NCBI GenBank assembly: GCA_011321845.1
Contig: DROQ01000096.1
Location: 21,181 to 85,180, forward strand
From: Planctomycetota bacterium
GTDB taxonomy: Bacteria; Planctomycetota; UBA1135; GCA-002748355
DNA length: 64,000 nt
Direction of reading: 5' to 3'
Below are positions 11,832 to 21,357 of the stretch, piece by piece. Position numbers and translations under genes: made by a program. The notes beneath the pieces were generated by a model. The model was not told the DNA's origin. It was given only the letters and a program-made list of their open reading frames with translations, and made no database searches. Within the stretch, counting starts at the first letter, position 1, and each line of letters starts with the position of its first letter.

Positions 11832-14777
11832 CTATTTCAAAGCCTCGAGTTTTTGGAGAAGCGACCGAAAACGGGAGTTCCGGGGATAAGCCTTGACCAG
11901 CTTTCGAACCTGCTGGAGCCCCTCCTCCAGAACCTCATGTCCCTCCTTTTTCCTCCCATCGCTGAGGAGAGCTGCGGCGAGGTTCTGGGCGCCAATCGCG
12001 AATTTCCGCATCGCGATGGTGGACCTTGGATTCCTCTGGAGGAGTTTCTTCTTGATGTCGAAGGCTTTTCGGAAAGCCTCCAGACCTTCCTTCCTTCTGC
12101 CCTGGATCCGATGGATGCGCCCAAGAAGGTTCAGAGAGCTTGCAAGACTGAAGAGGTAGGGGGTGTGCTCCACTTCTCTCTGGAGGAGTTCGGATTTGAT
12201 CGCAATCGCCTCTTCGACCATTTTCCGGGAAGCGGCCCATTCCTTCCTTGATGCATGGAGGATCGCCGTATCATTCAGGATCTTGGCCCATTCATAGCGG
12301 TATCCGGCATTGGAGGGAGCCGCCTTGGAAATCTCTCGAGCCAACTCGAGCCCTCGCTTGTAGGCGACGAGGGCTTTGGCCTTGTCTTTTTTTCTTCGGA
12401 GCCAGTACCCTCCTAAGCCTCCCATAACCTTGAGAAAAAGCTCTTTTGCATCCAAGTCTTGGGGATGGGTTTTGCACCACTCTTCAAGCTCGCTTCGGGC
12501 GAATTCCAAATGGGATCGCCAAAGATCGTCCTCACCTCGATCCTTGGCGACTTTACTGAGGAAAAAAGCTCCCTCGCACATATGGATCAAACAGTTCGGT
12601 GTGTCCGGATACTTTCGCAAAATAGCCCGGCTCTCAGCGATCGAGCGACGCACCAGCCCCACCCCCTCCTTGTCACCCGCAGTCCGATGCAGAAACCTTC
12701 CAAGGAAATAAAGAGTCCTTGCCAGGATCATTCCGACATTCGGATCCTCGGGCGCGAGTCTTTTCGCCTGCTCTGCAAGCTTCAAAGCCTTCCGCCCATA
12801 GGTGACCCCCTTGGCAACTTCGGTGGCCCCATCCTGCATCCCCATCAAGAGCAAGTTGGCCTTGGAAAGAACCGTCAAAACGCCAAGAGTCTTGGGACTT
12901 TTTTTCCCCTCTTCCAGGATCCGCTCGAACCATTTCCTGACTTCGGGGAAGTGGGCGGCTTCCCGCTCCAGATAGGCCAGAGACAGCATGGTCTGGAAAT
13001 AGAGTTCACCTGCCCTTCCCGTTCTTTCCGGGAGTTGCTCAAACGTTTGCAAGGCGGCCTCCAACTCCCGCCGGGCCATTCCTTCCTTCCCTTGGATCCG
13101 GAGTCCCTCTCCCTGAAGGCTTCGGATCGTCGCCCCCTCCAAGAGGATGCGATCCCTCTCCCCGGAAGACTTGGCCCTGGGTAGGAGACTCGCAACCAAC
13201 CGCCTGGCCTCATCCCAATACTGGTCCCTCTTCTTTGGATCCAACTCCTGAGCCCAGGACATCAAGCTGCTCAGGACCTGGAGGCGTGAAAGCTTCAACT
13301 CCCCATCGAGAGAGAAATCCTGGAGGCCCCTGTAAAAACGATCCGCTTCCTGAAGGAGGGCCCGGCGAATCGCCTTGGTCTGGGGGGTTCGCGCAAAATC
13401 CTCCTTGGCCGCTTTGACGAGAAAACGGTCCACTGCTCCTTTGGCCAGCCCGAAGGCCTTCAAGGCCTGTTGTTTTTCATGCTCCAACTGCTCCCTGGCC
13501 TTGGACTCTTGGTAGAGCAGCCCCATGGGAAGGAGTCCAAAGGCAACGAAGGCGGCCAGGCCTCCAAAAGCGCGGGACGGGTGCCTTCGGGACCAACGTG
13601 AAAGCCTGAGCGCAAGATTGGGCCGGCGGGCCCGAACCCCCTCCCTCCGAAGGAAGCGACCCAGATCCTGGGCAAAGCTCTTCATGGAGGAATAGCGCCG
13701 TTCCGGATCCACATCGATCGCCTTCATGGTGATCGCCTCGAGATCTCTGGGGATCCCTGGGGCGAGTGTTCTCAGGGGAGAGGGGGTTCCCGCGGCGATG
13801 GACTTCTGGATCTCTTGGGGACTCTTCCCCTGGAAGGGAAGCTGCAGAGAAAGAGCTTCATAGAGAGTGATCCCAAGGGAATAGATGTCACTCTGCACTC
13901 CCAGAGCCCTGGAACCTTCTTTGTGAAGCTCCGGAGGCATATAGGCAGGCGAACCCAAGACCGCCCCCGAGACGGTGAGATCCTTGGACCTCTCTTCGCG
14001 GGCCAGGCCGAAATCGACCACAAAGACCCGGCCATCCACCGTAAGCATCAGGTTGGAAGGTTTCAGATCCCGGTGGAGGACCCCTCTGGAATGCGCGTGA
14101 TCCATAGCAAGGCAAACCCGGTGGAACACATGGGCGATCGCCCTGGGCCAATTCTCCTCCTCGAGACCCTGACGTTCGGGTCCCGGCTCCAGGGCTACGT
14201 CCTCCCCCCAGGAAAAACGCTGGGCCTTCTGTTCGGTCAGCCGGAGGAGGGTCTGGGACAAGGTCTCTCCCCCGAGATCCGAAACCCTGCTCTCGGAAAG
14301 CTCGGCGAGGATCTCCGCCAGAGAAGCTCCGTGGACCAAGGTCATCGCGAAAAAGGGGATCCCCTTTTCCTCGCCGACGGAGAGGACAGGAAGGATTCCG
14401 GGATGGTGGAGCTTGGAAACCGCCTGGATCTCTCTCCGGAAGCGCTCCTTCCCCCCCTCGAAGAACAAATGCTCCGGCCGCACGACTTTGAGGGCGACCC
14501 AGCGGTCGAGGCCCTTTTGGCGGGCTGCGAAGACCACCCCCATTCCCCCATCGCCCAGGCGCTCCACCAGCTCGAACTCTCCCATCTCATGGGGGATCTC
14601 GGAGAAGGAGCCAACTCCCACAAAGCCCATTCCAGTGAGTCGGCGCACCATCCGGAGGAGGTCCTTCTTCTCCCCGGGGTGTTCCTCCACAAAGGCCCGG
14701 AACGCACTCTCACCCTCGGTTTCAAGCTTGGATACAGCTTGAAAGACCAATTCTTCGATCTTTGGAGAAGGGTTCAC
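11832..14777 (-). CDS. Membrane Ser/Thr protein kinase with C-terminal TPR-like region
   Basis: LGDGGMGVVFAARQ, HRDLKPSNLML, VDFGLA, PAYMPPE; single TM after the kinase domain, long helical repeat region. Confidence 0.94.
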   Translation of the reverse strand: MNPSPKIEELVFQAVSKLETEGESAFRAFVEEHPGEKKDLLRMVRRLTGMGFVGVGSFSEIPHEMGEFELVERLGDGGMGVVFAARQKGLDRWVALKVVRPEHLFFEGGKERFRREIQAVSKLHHPGILPVLSVGEEKGIPFFAMTLVHGASLAEILAELSESRVSDLGGETLSQTLLRLTEQKAQRFSWGEDVALEPGPERQGLEEENWPRAIAHVFHRVCLAMDHAHSRGVLHRDLKPSNLMLTVDGRVFVVDFGLAREERSKDLTVSGAVLGSPAYMPPELHKEGSRALGVQSDIYSLGITLYEALSLQLPFQGKSPQEIQKSIAAGTPSPLRTLAPGIPRDLEAITMKAIDVDPERRYSSMKSFAQDLGRFLRREGVRARRPNLALRLSRWSRRHPSRAFGGLAAFVAFGLLPMGLLYQESKAREQLEHEKQQALKAFGLAKGAVDRFLVKAAKEDFARTPQTKAIRRALLQEADRFYRGLQDFSLDGELKLSRLQVLSSLMSWAQELDPKKRDQYWDEARRLVASLLPRAKSSGERDRILLEGATIRSLQGEGLRIQGKEGMARRELEAALQTFEQLPERTGRAGELYFQTMLSLAYLEREAAHFPEVRKWFERILEEGKKSPKTLGVLTVLSKANLLLMGMQDGATEVAKGVTYGRKALKLAEQAKRLAPEDPNVGMILARTLYFLGRFLHRTAGDKEGVGLVRRSIAESRAILRKYPDTPNCLIHMCEGAFFLSKVAKDRGEDDLWRSHLEFARSELEEWCKTHPQDLDAKELFLKVMGGLGGYWLRRKKDKAKALVAYKRGLELAREISKAAPSNAGYRYEWAKILNDTAILHASRKEWAASRKMVEEAIAIKSELLQREVEHTPYLFSLASSLNLLGRIHRIQGRRKEGLEAFRKAFDIKKKLLQRNPRSTIAMRKFAIGAQNLAAALLSDGRKKEGHEVLEEGLQQVRKLVKAYPRNSRFRSLLQKLEALK

Positions 14778-14824
14778 GACATCGGGTCCCTTGGGAAAAT
14801 TCGGATTGTTATGATAGGCCGCAC

Positions 14825-15454
14825 ATGGACCACATGCGAAAAACCGTTCTGGACGCCAGCAGAGGGGATCCCAAGTCGATTGACACCCTCCTCCAACAGA
14901 ACCTCGCGGACCTCCATCTTTTCGTCCAGGCCAAAATGGGTCCTAAACTCTTGAGCCGGGAATCCACTTCGGATCTCGTACAATCGGTTTGCCGCGAAGT
15001 CCTCCAGGAGATGAAGGATTTCGAGTTCAGGGGCCTTCCCGCCTTCCGAGCCTGGTTGTTTCGTAAAGCCCTCCACAAGATCGTGGACAAGGCCCGCTAC
15101 CATGGAGCGGAAAAGAGAGATCCAAACAAGGAACAAAGCCTGGTTCCACAGGAAAACGGGGATGCATCCCGAATGGAGTCTCTCTCTTCCCGGGAGGGAG
15201 GGCTCATGGATTCCCTGAGCCCTAGCCGAATCGCCATGGAGCGGGAGCATTTGGAAAAACTAGAGGCCTGTCTCCACGCCCTCCCCGAGGACTACCGAGA
15301 GGCGATCCTTCAAACCAAGCTGATTGGAAGATCCTACAAGGAGTTGGCCCAGGAATGGAACCGGAGCGAGGGGGCCGTGCGAAACCTCGTCTATCGAGGC
15401 CTCGCACGCTTGGCCCTCCTCTTGGAGGAAGAAGGGCTCCCCCCTCTTACTTGA
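14825..15454 (+). CDS. ECF-type RNA polymerase sigma factor
   Basis: Region 2/4 pattern (SDLVQSVCREVLQEM..RAWLFRKALHKIVDKARYH; LPEDYREAILQTKLIGRSYKELAQEWNRSEGAVRNLVYRGLARL); divergent to the kinase gene. Confidence 0.88.
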   Translation: MDHMRKTVLDASRGDPKSIDTLLQQNLADLHLFVQAKMGPKLLSRESTSDLVQSVCREVLQEMKDFEFRGLPAFRAWLFRKALHKIVDKARYHGAEKRDPNKEQSLVPQENGDASRMESLSSREGGLMDSLSPSRIAMEREHLEKLEACLHALPEDYREAILQTKLIGRSYKELAQEWNRSEGAVRNLVYRGLARLALLLEEEGLPPLT

Positions 15455-16508
15455 CCTCGAAGATCTGGATGTTCCCATTATTCCTGTAGTAAGAACCTCT
15501 CGAAGCACTCAGGATGCTGGTCTGAATCATGAAAGACGGTGGTGCAGCCCCGATCTTTACCGAAGCTCCATTGGAAGTCACATACCCAGCGGCATTCGCG
15601 AATAGATCCAGGCTGAGCACCTGTGTGAAGACTTCCACTCCATAGAGCCTTGTATCCTTCGGAAGGAGGAGTTTTTTCGTTCCATTCCCCCCGGTGTTCG
15701 TGGTGAAGGAGAGGGGAAGTTGGATGTCCACAAAGAGCTTGCAACCCTTCGCCCCCAAAAAGTCCAAGGAAAGAGGAAGGGGAATGCTTCCATTCAGTTT
15801 TGTTTTCGAAATCCCATAGAAAATGAGGCCGCCGCTTGAAGCGGGAGCACTGGACAGGCTGGCTGTCAGGTTTCCTCCAATGGCGACGGGGGACATCCGG
15901 AGAAACGGGCTCTTTTTCGAGGAGCCGGGGCAGCCCTTTCCAAAGGTGGAAACCGGAGAAAACACGCCTGCATAGTCCACAGGATAAATAAACTTCTTGT
16001 TCCCATTGGAATTCGCGTAGATCACGTATTCGAGGACCAGATTTTTTGTGGAGTCGTATTTATAGGGTTTGTCCAGAGGAATCAGGATCATCTTCTTGGA
16101 AGGGGCCTTGGGCGGAACGGAGAAGGTGGGAAGGCTGAAAATCTTCTTCCGGTAAACCTCCTGGCGAGCGGTGGTGTAGGCAGCAGCGAAATTCTGGTCA
16201 AGCTTGGCAAGAGGCTTGATGGTCTGCCCCATGAAGATTTGGAGCTGAATTTTCTTTCCGGAAACCGCTTGAAACCCATCCTGCCGGAACCCGACCTTCT
16301 GAATCATCCCCCCATTGGGGATGGTGATTCCCCATTTGTCGAAAACAAAAAGGGTGCGGTTGACTCCCGCGGTGAGGGGGCAGGTATTGGCGGCATAGCC
16401 TTCTCTGTTGGCGTGATCCTTGGGAAAAACGTGGACTGTCTGCCCCATGGCTTGGGGAAGAAGGCCCCCCAAGAAAAGACCAAGAAAGGTAAAACGGAGA
16501 TTCATCAT
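15447..16508 (-). CDS. Hypothetical secreted protein
   Basis: Signal peptide MMNLRFTFLGLFLGGLLPQAMGQ; start at 16508 (internal ATG of longer ORF). Confidence 0.7.
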   Translation of the reverse strand: MMNLRFTFLGLFLGGLLPQAMGQTVHVFPKDHANREGYAANTCPLTAGVNRTLFVFDKWGITIPNGGMIQKVGFRQDGFQAVSGKKIQLQIFMGQTIKPLAKLDQNFAAAYTTARQEVYRKKIFSLPTFSVPPKAPSKKMILIPLDKPYKYDSTKNLVLEYVIYANSNGNKKFIYPVDYAGVFSPVSTFGKGCPGSSKKSPFLRMSPVAIGGNLTASLSSAPASSGGLIFYGISKTKLNGSIPLPLSLDFLGAKGCKLFVDIQLPLSFTTNTGGNGTKKLLLPKDTRLYGVEVFTQVLSLDLFANAAGYVTSNGASVKIGAAPPSFMIQTSILSASRGSYYRNNGNIQIFEVK

Positions 16509-16835
16509 GCTTTTTTCCTGTTTTGAAACAATGAGGGATGGAACGAGAGGGAAGGGTGGAATCCCTCCCACAACAGGAAAAAGCGAAATCCCGAAGAGAC
16601 TGTCACAGGGAGATGAAAAAAAAAAAGCGGGAATCCCCTCCCACTGCGAACCAGTGCTGTCCAAGATCATCCACCCCTCTCTCTGAAACCCCCCTCCATC
16701 CTCCTGGGAATCCGCATTCTAAGGCCAAAACTTCACCCTCCGAAATCAGGTTCCCCTTTTCCGCTGTCCAAGTTTTGGGGCTTCAACATGAAGTCTTGGC
16801 GCTTGGAGAAAGGCGATCTTGGACAGGCCCGAGTG

Positions 16836-17060
16836 CGAGCATCGATGCCGGATCCCATTTCGAGGCGTTTCCGCTCGCTTCGATACTGCAAGCTCGGTTG
16901 GGCCGAGAATGAGACATGGATGCGGAATCAGACTCCGAGGCGATAAAGCGCAGAAGCATTCCCCAGGCTCGGTTTTACTTTGGATGAGGCATGAATGCCG
17001 GATCAAACTTCAAGGCAATGCAGTCCCCTGGCCCTTCTCTGGTTCTTTGGGCTCATCCAG
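16836..17060. repeat. Degenerate direct repeat, 3 units, period 75 bp
   Basis: Core gAtGCcGgAtC starts at 16844, 16919 and 16994; each preceded by gag-cat and followed by t-cgaggc; copies 1 and 2 also share AGCTCGGTT/GGCTCGGTT. Confidence 0.8.
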
Positions 17061-17861
17061 TGGTGAAACCAGGGTTGCCAAGGAACAATCCTTGGGACGA
17101 GGGGCTCCGGGCCAGTCGAGCCTGCTCGCCTCCTGGATCAGGGATACATCACAACCGGCCCTCTCGGCAAGCATCCACCCCAACTGGAACCGCGAAAGCG
17201 CCTTGGGGCCGGGGAGATGCTGGATCCCTTTGCGCTCCGGTTTCATCGCCAGGTCCACCAGAGTCTCGGCAGCGGTAGAGACCTCGAGAGGAGTTCGGAT
17301 TTCGTCGGAGAAGAGTCGGACCCTTTCTCCTTTCCTGAGGGAATGGAGCAAAGGGTCGCTTGCCCCGTGCCTGCCATCGAAAGAAGGACCGTAGAGAAGA
17401 GGAAGCCTCAGAACCAGGTTGTTTGCGTCCTCGAGAACGAAGTCCTCCCCGGCCGCCTTGGTCTCGCCATAGACCATCAGGGGTTTGGGGAGGGCCTTTT
17501 CATCGTAGGGAGGGTGCTCTCCATCGAAGACCAGGTCGGTCGAAGTGAAGACCATCCGCCCCCCGAGGGAGCGGATGCATTGGGCGAGGGCTCCTGTGGA
17601 CTCCACATTGACCCGAGAGGCGTCCTCGGGTTTTTCCTGGCATTCGGAGACTTTGCTCATGGCCGCGAGATGCAGGAGAAGGAGGTCTTGATCTTCACTC
17701 CCGTATTTCCGCAGGAAACGCTCCTCGATCTGAAAGGGCCAGAACAGATCGAATCCTTGGGCCCTTCCCAAGAGTTCGTAGGCGAGTCCCCGTTTCTCCA
17801 GGGCCTTGAGGACCTCGTGGCCCAGATAGCCCGTTCCTCCAGTCACCAGGATTTGCGGCAC
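17010..17861 (-). CDS. RmlD-like NAD(P)-dependent sugar reductase (SDR)
   Basis: ILVTGGTGYLGHEVLKAL; FTSTDLVFDGEHPPYDE; VYGETKAAGE. Confidence 0.88.
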   Translation of the reverse strand: MPQILVTGGTGYLGHEVLKALEKRGLAYELLGRAQGFDLFWPFQIEERFLRKYGSEDQDLLLLHLAAMSKVSECQEKPEDASRVNVESTGALAQCIRSLGGRMVFTSTDLVFDGEHPPYDEKALPKPLMVYGETKAAGEDFVLEDANNLVLRLPLLYGPSFDGRHGASDPLLHSLRKGERVRLFSDEIRTPLEVSTAAETLVDLAMKPERKGIQHLPGPKALSRFQLGWMLAERAGCDVSLIQEASRLDWPGAPRPKDCSLATLVSPLDEPKEPEKGQGTALP

Positions 17862-17872
17862 GACCCAGACTC

Positions 17873-19348
17873 CTAAACCGGTGTGGATGCAACGGGCACC
17901 GAGTCCGGGACGAACTCGGGATAGAGACGGCGGGAGAGATTGGTCTGGAGGAGTCCCTTGGGGTCCAGTTTTCGTTTGAGCGCGAGAAAGGCCTCCAGGT
18001 TCTCCCTCGGGAAGAAGCGATGGGCGCTGGAGGGCTCCAGAGTGGCGTCCTTGGCGAAGTAGAATTTACCGCCCGCCTCGAGGACGACCTCGTCCATCTT
18101 GTGGCAGTGGTACCAGAGCCGTTCCCGGTTCTGGTCGGTGACCTTGAAATCCATGGCGAAGGAGAAGCCGTCGATGGCGTGGGTGAGGAGGAAGGGGTCG
18201 GGGCGGTGGCGCTTGTAGACACCGAGGTAGGGGATGAGGCCGTCGCGATGGCACATGCGGAGCAGCTCCGTGTGCACGCGGGTGGCGTTCTCCTTGGGGA
18301 CGAAGGACTGGTATTGGATGAGACCGCCGGGGAGGTAGGCCTTCTTCCAATCGGGGACGTAGTCGAGGAGAAAGTTGAAGGCAGCGTGGCCCTGTTGGTA
18401 GGGCTTGCCCCGGGTTTGCCCCCGGGTGCCCATGTGGAACTTGGCCGCGTTGACCAGGCGCATTCCAAAGTCGTTCATGAAGAACTTGAGTCCATGCCAC
18501 ATCCATCCCTTGGGGATGACCCCGAACAGGCGCTTGGGCAGGTCCTGGGCCTGCTCGTCGAGCATGGCCCTCGGGTTGGGATCCTCGCCCTCCTCGAGGT
18601 AGCGGGCTGCGTGGATGAGGCCTCGACCGAGGCGCTTTCCCCGGGGGAAGCAGTCGATCCAACCCACGAGGTAATCATAGTCATCCCGATGCTCGTCCAG
18701 ATAGCAGGCCATGTGTTCCAGCGTCGGTGTTGAGACAGCCTCGACCTCCACCTTGCCGGAGTAGATCTTTTTGAGACGCATGCGGATTTCCAAAAAGCAG
18801 CCCAGCATCCCAAAGCCGGAGATCGCCGCGAAGAACAGCTCTTCGTTCTCCTCGCGGCTGCAATGGTGCACCTCCCCGTCCAAGGTCATGAACTTGAAGG
18901 AGAGGACGTGCTCGCCGACGGTGCCGTACTTCCAGTTGTTCTTGCCGTGCACATTCATGGAGAGGAGACCGCCGTAGGTGGGGTACATGGTTCCCGACAC
19001 GACGGGAGGCCAGTAGCTCTTGGAGATCACACTGCGCCAGACCTTCTCGATCGTGACGCCCGGTTCCATGACAATGATTCCGCTCTCCTCGTCGAAGGAA
19101 CGAATCCTGTCGAACTGACTGAGATCCAGGAGGATGCCGTCTCCATTCTGGGAGGCGTCCCCGTAGCTGCATCCCGCACCTCGAAACCCCACGGCCACTC
19201 CGTTCTCTCGCGCGAAGGCGAAGATCCTGGCGACATCCTCCTGGCTCTTGGGATGGACGACCACGGAGTTGGAACGGGTGGACATACCCCAGCCCTCGAC
19301 CTCCTCCGGGACGATCCCGAGTTTCGCTGCGATTTCGATCAGATCCAT
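17873..19348 (-). CDS. FAD-linked oxidase, DprE1-like
   Basis: GWGMSTRS..FRGAGCSYGDASQNGDGILLDLSQFDRI, NVHGKNNWKYGTVGEHVLSFKFMTLDGEVHHCS, FAKDATLEP..LKRKLDPKGLL pattern as in DprE1 (remembered sequence). Confidence 0.85.
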   Translation of the reverse strand: MDLIEIAAKLGIVPEEVEGWGMSTRSNSVVVHPKSQEDVARIFAFARENGVAVGFRGAGCSYGDASQNGDGILLDLSQFDRIRSFDEESGIIVMEPGVTIEKVWRSVISKSYWPPVVSGTMYPTYGGLLSMNVHGKNNWKYGTVGEHVLSFKFMTLDGEVHHCSREENEELFFAAISGFGMLGCFLEIRMRLKKIYSGKVEVEAVSTPTLEHMACYLDEHRDDYDYLVGWIDCFPRGKRLGRGLIHAARYLEEGEDPNPRAMLDEQAQDLPKRLFGVIPKGWMWHGLKFFMNDFGMRLVNAAKFHMGTRGQTRGKPYQQGHAAFNFLLDYVPDWKKAYLPGGLIQYQSFVPKENATRVHTELLRMCHRDGLIPYLGVYKRHRPDPFLLTHAIDGFSFAMDFKVTDQNRERLWYHCHKMDEVVLEAGGKFYFAKDATLEPSSAHRFFPRENLEAFLALKRKLDPKGLLQTNLSRRLYPEFVPDSVPVASTPV

Positions 19349-19378
19349 GCTTCTCTTATATCGGCTGGACTCTGGGAC

Positions 19379-20191
19379 TCATAAAAGATCCAGGAGAAGG
19401 GCTTCCAAATCCGCGAGTCGGAGCATGTTGGGGCCGTCGGAGGGGGCATGGTCGGGGTCCTCGTGCACCTCGAGGAAGAGGGCGTCGATGCCCACGGCGA
19501 CGGCGGCCCGGGCAAGGGGAGGAACCATGCTCCGGTCCCCCGAGGTCGCGGCCCCCGCCCCTCCCGGACGCTGAACGGAATGGGTTGCGTCAAAGACGAC
19601 GGGAGCCCCCAAGCTGCGCATTTCCACCAGCCCGGTGAAATCCACAACGAGGCGGTTGTAGCCAAAGCTCGTCCCCCGCTCGGTCAGGAGGACCTGCGGG
19701 TTGCCGCCCGCCAGGACCTTGTTCAGAGGGTGCCGCATGTCCTGGGGGCTCAGGAACTGGCCCTTTTTGATGTTGACGGGTTTGCCCGTCTTGGCGGCTG
19801 CCAAAAGCAAATCCGTCTGCCGGCAGAGAAAGGCCGGAATCTGGAGGAGATCCACGACCTCGGCAACCGGAGCGGCCTGCGCGGGTTCGTGGATGTCGGT
19901 GAGGATGGGCCTTCCGGTCTTCTCCTTGACGGCCGCAAGCCACTCGAGGCCCTTGGCCATCCCCGGGCCTCGGTACGCGTCGATGGAGGTCCGGTTGGCC
20001 TTGTCGAAACTCGCCTTGAAAACGAAGGGAAGGGAATGGCGGTCACAGATCTCCCCGATGGTCTCGGCATGGCGGATGGCGTGGTCCAGGTCCTCGAGGA
20101 CACAGGGGCCTGCGAGGATGGCGAGGGGGCCTCCCCCACCGATCCGCACCTGTCCCACTTGGATCGGATTGGCAGCTTTCCGTTCTTTCAT
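19379..20191 (-). CDS. kdsA: 3-deoxy-8-phosphooctulonate (KDO 8-P) synthase
   Basis: [71 protein letters not shown]. Confidence 0.96.
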   Translation of the reverse strand: MKERKAANPIQVGQVRIGGGGPLAILAGPCVLEDLDHAIRHAETIGEICDRHSLPFVFKASFDKANRTSIDAYRGPGMAKGLEWLAAVKEKTGRPILTDIHEPAQAAPVAEVVDLLQIPAFLCRQTDLLLAAAKTGKPVNIKKGQFLSPQDMRHPLNKVLAGGNPQVLLTERGTSFGYNRLVVDFTGLVEMRSLGAPVVFDATHSVQRPGGAGAATSGDRSMVPPLARAAVAVGIDALFLEVHEDPDHAPSDGPNMLRLADLEALLLDLL

Positions 20192-21144
20192 CGTTTCTCT
20201 CCTGGCTCCTCCCCGGAGCCGGATCCAGGCGCATCGCCCCGGGGACCCGGGACGTAAAAAGAGAGGGCCCCAGGGATGACCTCGATCTCCAGGGGGGCCG
20301 CAGGGCCAGGATCCCCATCCACCTGGATCTCTCCTCCGCTCTCGGTTTCGATCCGCACCTTGCAGACCTGCCGGCGCACGAGACGATCCCCTTCCTGCAA
20401 CCCGCCGAATACCCCCTTGACCACGTGTCCAAGCATGGAGGTCGCCGTTCCGGCCGAGAAGCCCAGGACATCCAGAAGCCCGTCATCCCAGCGAATCCCC
20501 CTCGGAAGTTTCCAGAACCCCCCGATCTGGGCCACGTTGGTCACCAGGACCTCATCGAAGGGACCGAGCCGCTCCCCGTCCTCGAGGACGAAGAAGTGCC
20601 TTCCCTTTTCGTAATTCCAAAGGGAGCCCAGGATGGGACCCAAGTACTTGAGCTTGCCCAGCGTCCCCCCACCCCGCTTGGCGTGGACCTCGGCCACGAT
20701 CCTGCCGTCAATGCCCAGGCCCGCGCAGAGGAAGAAGCGTCGCTCCTCGGCCTCCGAGCGGATCTTTCCCGCGTCGAAGCTGCGCCGGTGCCCGGCCTTG
20801 ATCATCGCGGCGGTCTGGCGGGGGGACTTGGGGAGCTTCAGCTCGCTCGCCAGGACGTTGGCTGTCCCCGAGGGGCAGACAGCGATTCCAAGGCCGGGAC
20901 CCGGATCCGCCTCCACCACTTCGGCAATGGTTCCATCACCCCCCACCACGCAGATGGCCTCGTAGGCGTCAAGGGGCCCCTGGACTCGCTCCCGGATCTG
21001 CCCCGGCCCCGAGCTGAGGAAAAGCTCGACGGGGTGCCCCATCTCCTGAAGGTCCTTGGCCAGATAGGGGACCAGTTCCCCGGCAAGGCCACCACCGGCC
21101 TTGGGGTTCGCGAGGATCAGGATGGTCGAGAGGACTGCCGCCAC
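20188..21144 (-). CDS. Diacylglycerol kinase-family lipid kinase (YegS/DgkB-like)
   Basis: [40 protein letters not shown] start proposed at 21144; ATGA overlap with kdsA. Confidence 0.85.
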   Translation of the reverse strand: MAAVLSTILILANPKAGGGLAGELVPYLAKDLQEMGHPVELFLSSGPGQIRERVQGPLDAYEAICVVGGDGTIAEVVEADPGPGLGIAVCPSGTANVLASELKLPKSPRQTAAMIKAGHRRSFDAGKIRSEAEERRFFLCAGLGIDGRIVAEVHAKRGGGTLGKLKYLGPILGSLWNYEKGRHFFVLEDGERLGPFDEVLVTNVAQIGGFWKLPRGIRWDDGLLDVLGFSAGTATSMLGHVVKGVFGGLQEGDRLVRRQVCKVRIETESGGEIQVDGDPGPAAPLEIEVIPGALSFYVPGPRGDAPGSGSGEEPGEKR

Positions 21145-21159
21145 CCCCGAAATCGTAGC

Positions 21160-21300
21160 CCCAACTTCGCCCAAAGGTAGGGTGTCCCTCTTCCGGGACC
21201 ACCCCCTTCCGGGATTGGGTGTCCCGCTTGCATGCGCCCAAGGGTAGGGTGTCCCTCTTCGGAGAATGGGTGTCCCGTTCGCCGCCCCGCCTCGGCGGGG
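21160..21300. repeat. Intergenic repeat locus: four GGGTGTCCC boxes and a GC-rich hairpin
   Basis: GGGTGTCCC at 21180, 21217, 21247, 21268; near-identical GCCCAARGGTAGGGTGTCCCTCTTC at 21169 and 21236; palindrome CCCCGCC-TC-GGCGGGG at 21285-21300. Confidence 0.75.
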
Positions 21301-21357
21301 GCAATCGGGAGATCTGATTGCTGGAGGTCCCTGGTCGCGGCGGCTAACCTCCGGGGC

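Noticed and set aside
13815-14954. 379-aa plus-strand ORF
   Set aside because: Antisense to the Ser/Thr kinase domain.
16616-16626. A11 homopolymer upstream of the hypothetical secreted gene
   Set aside because: Could be a promoter UP-like tract or sequencing-prone run; no further support.
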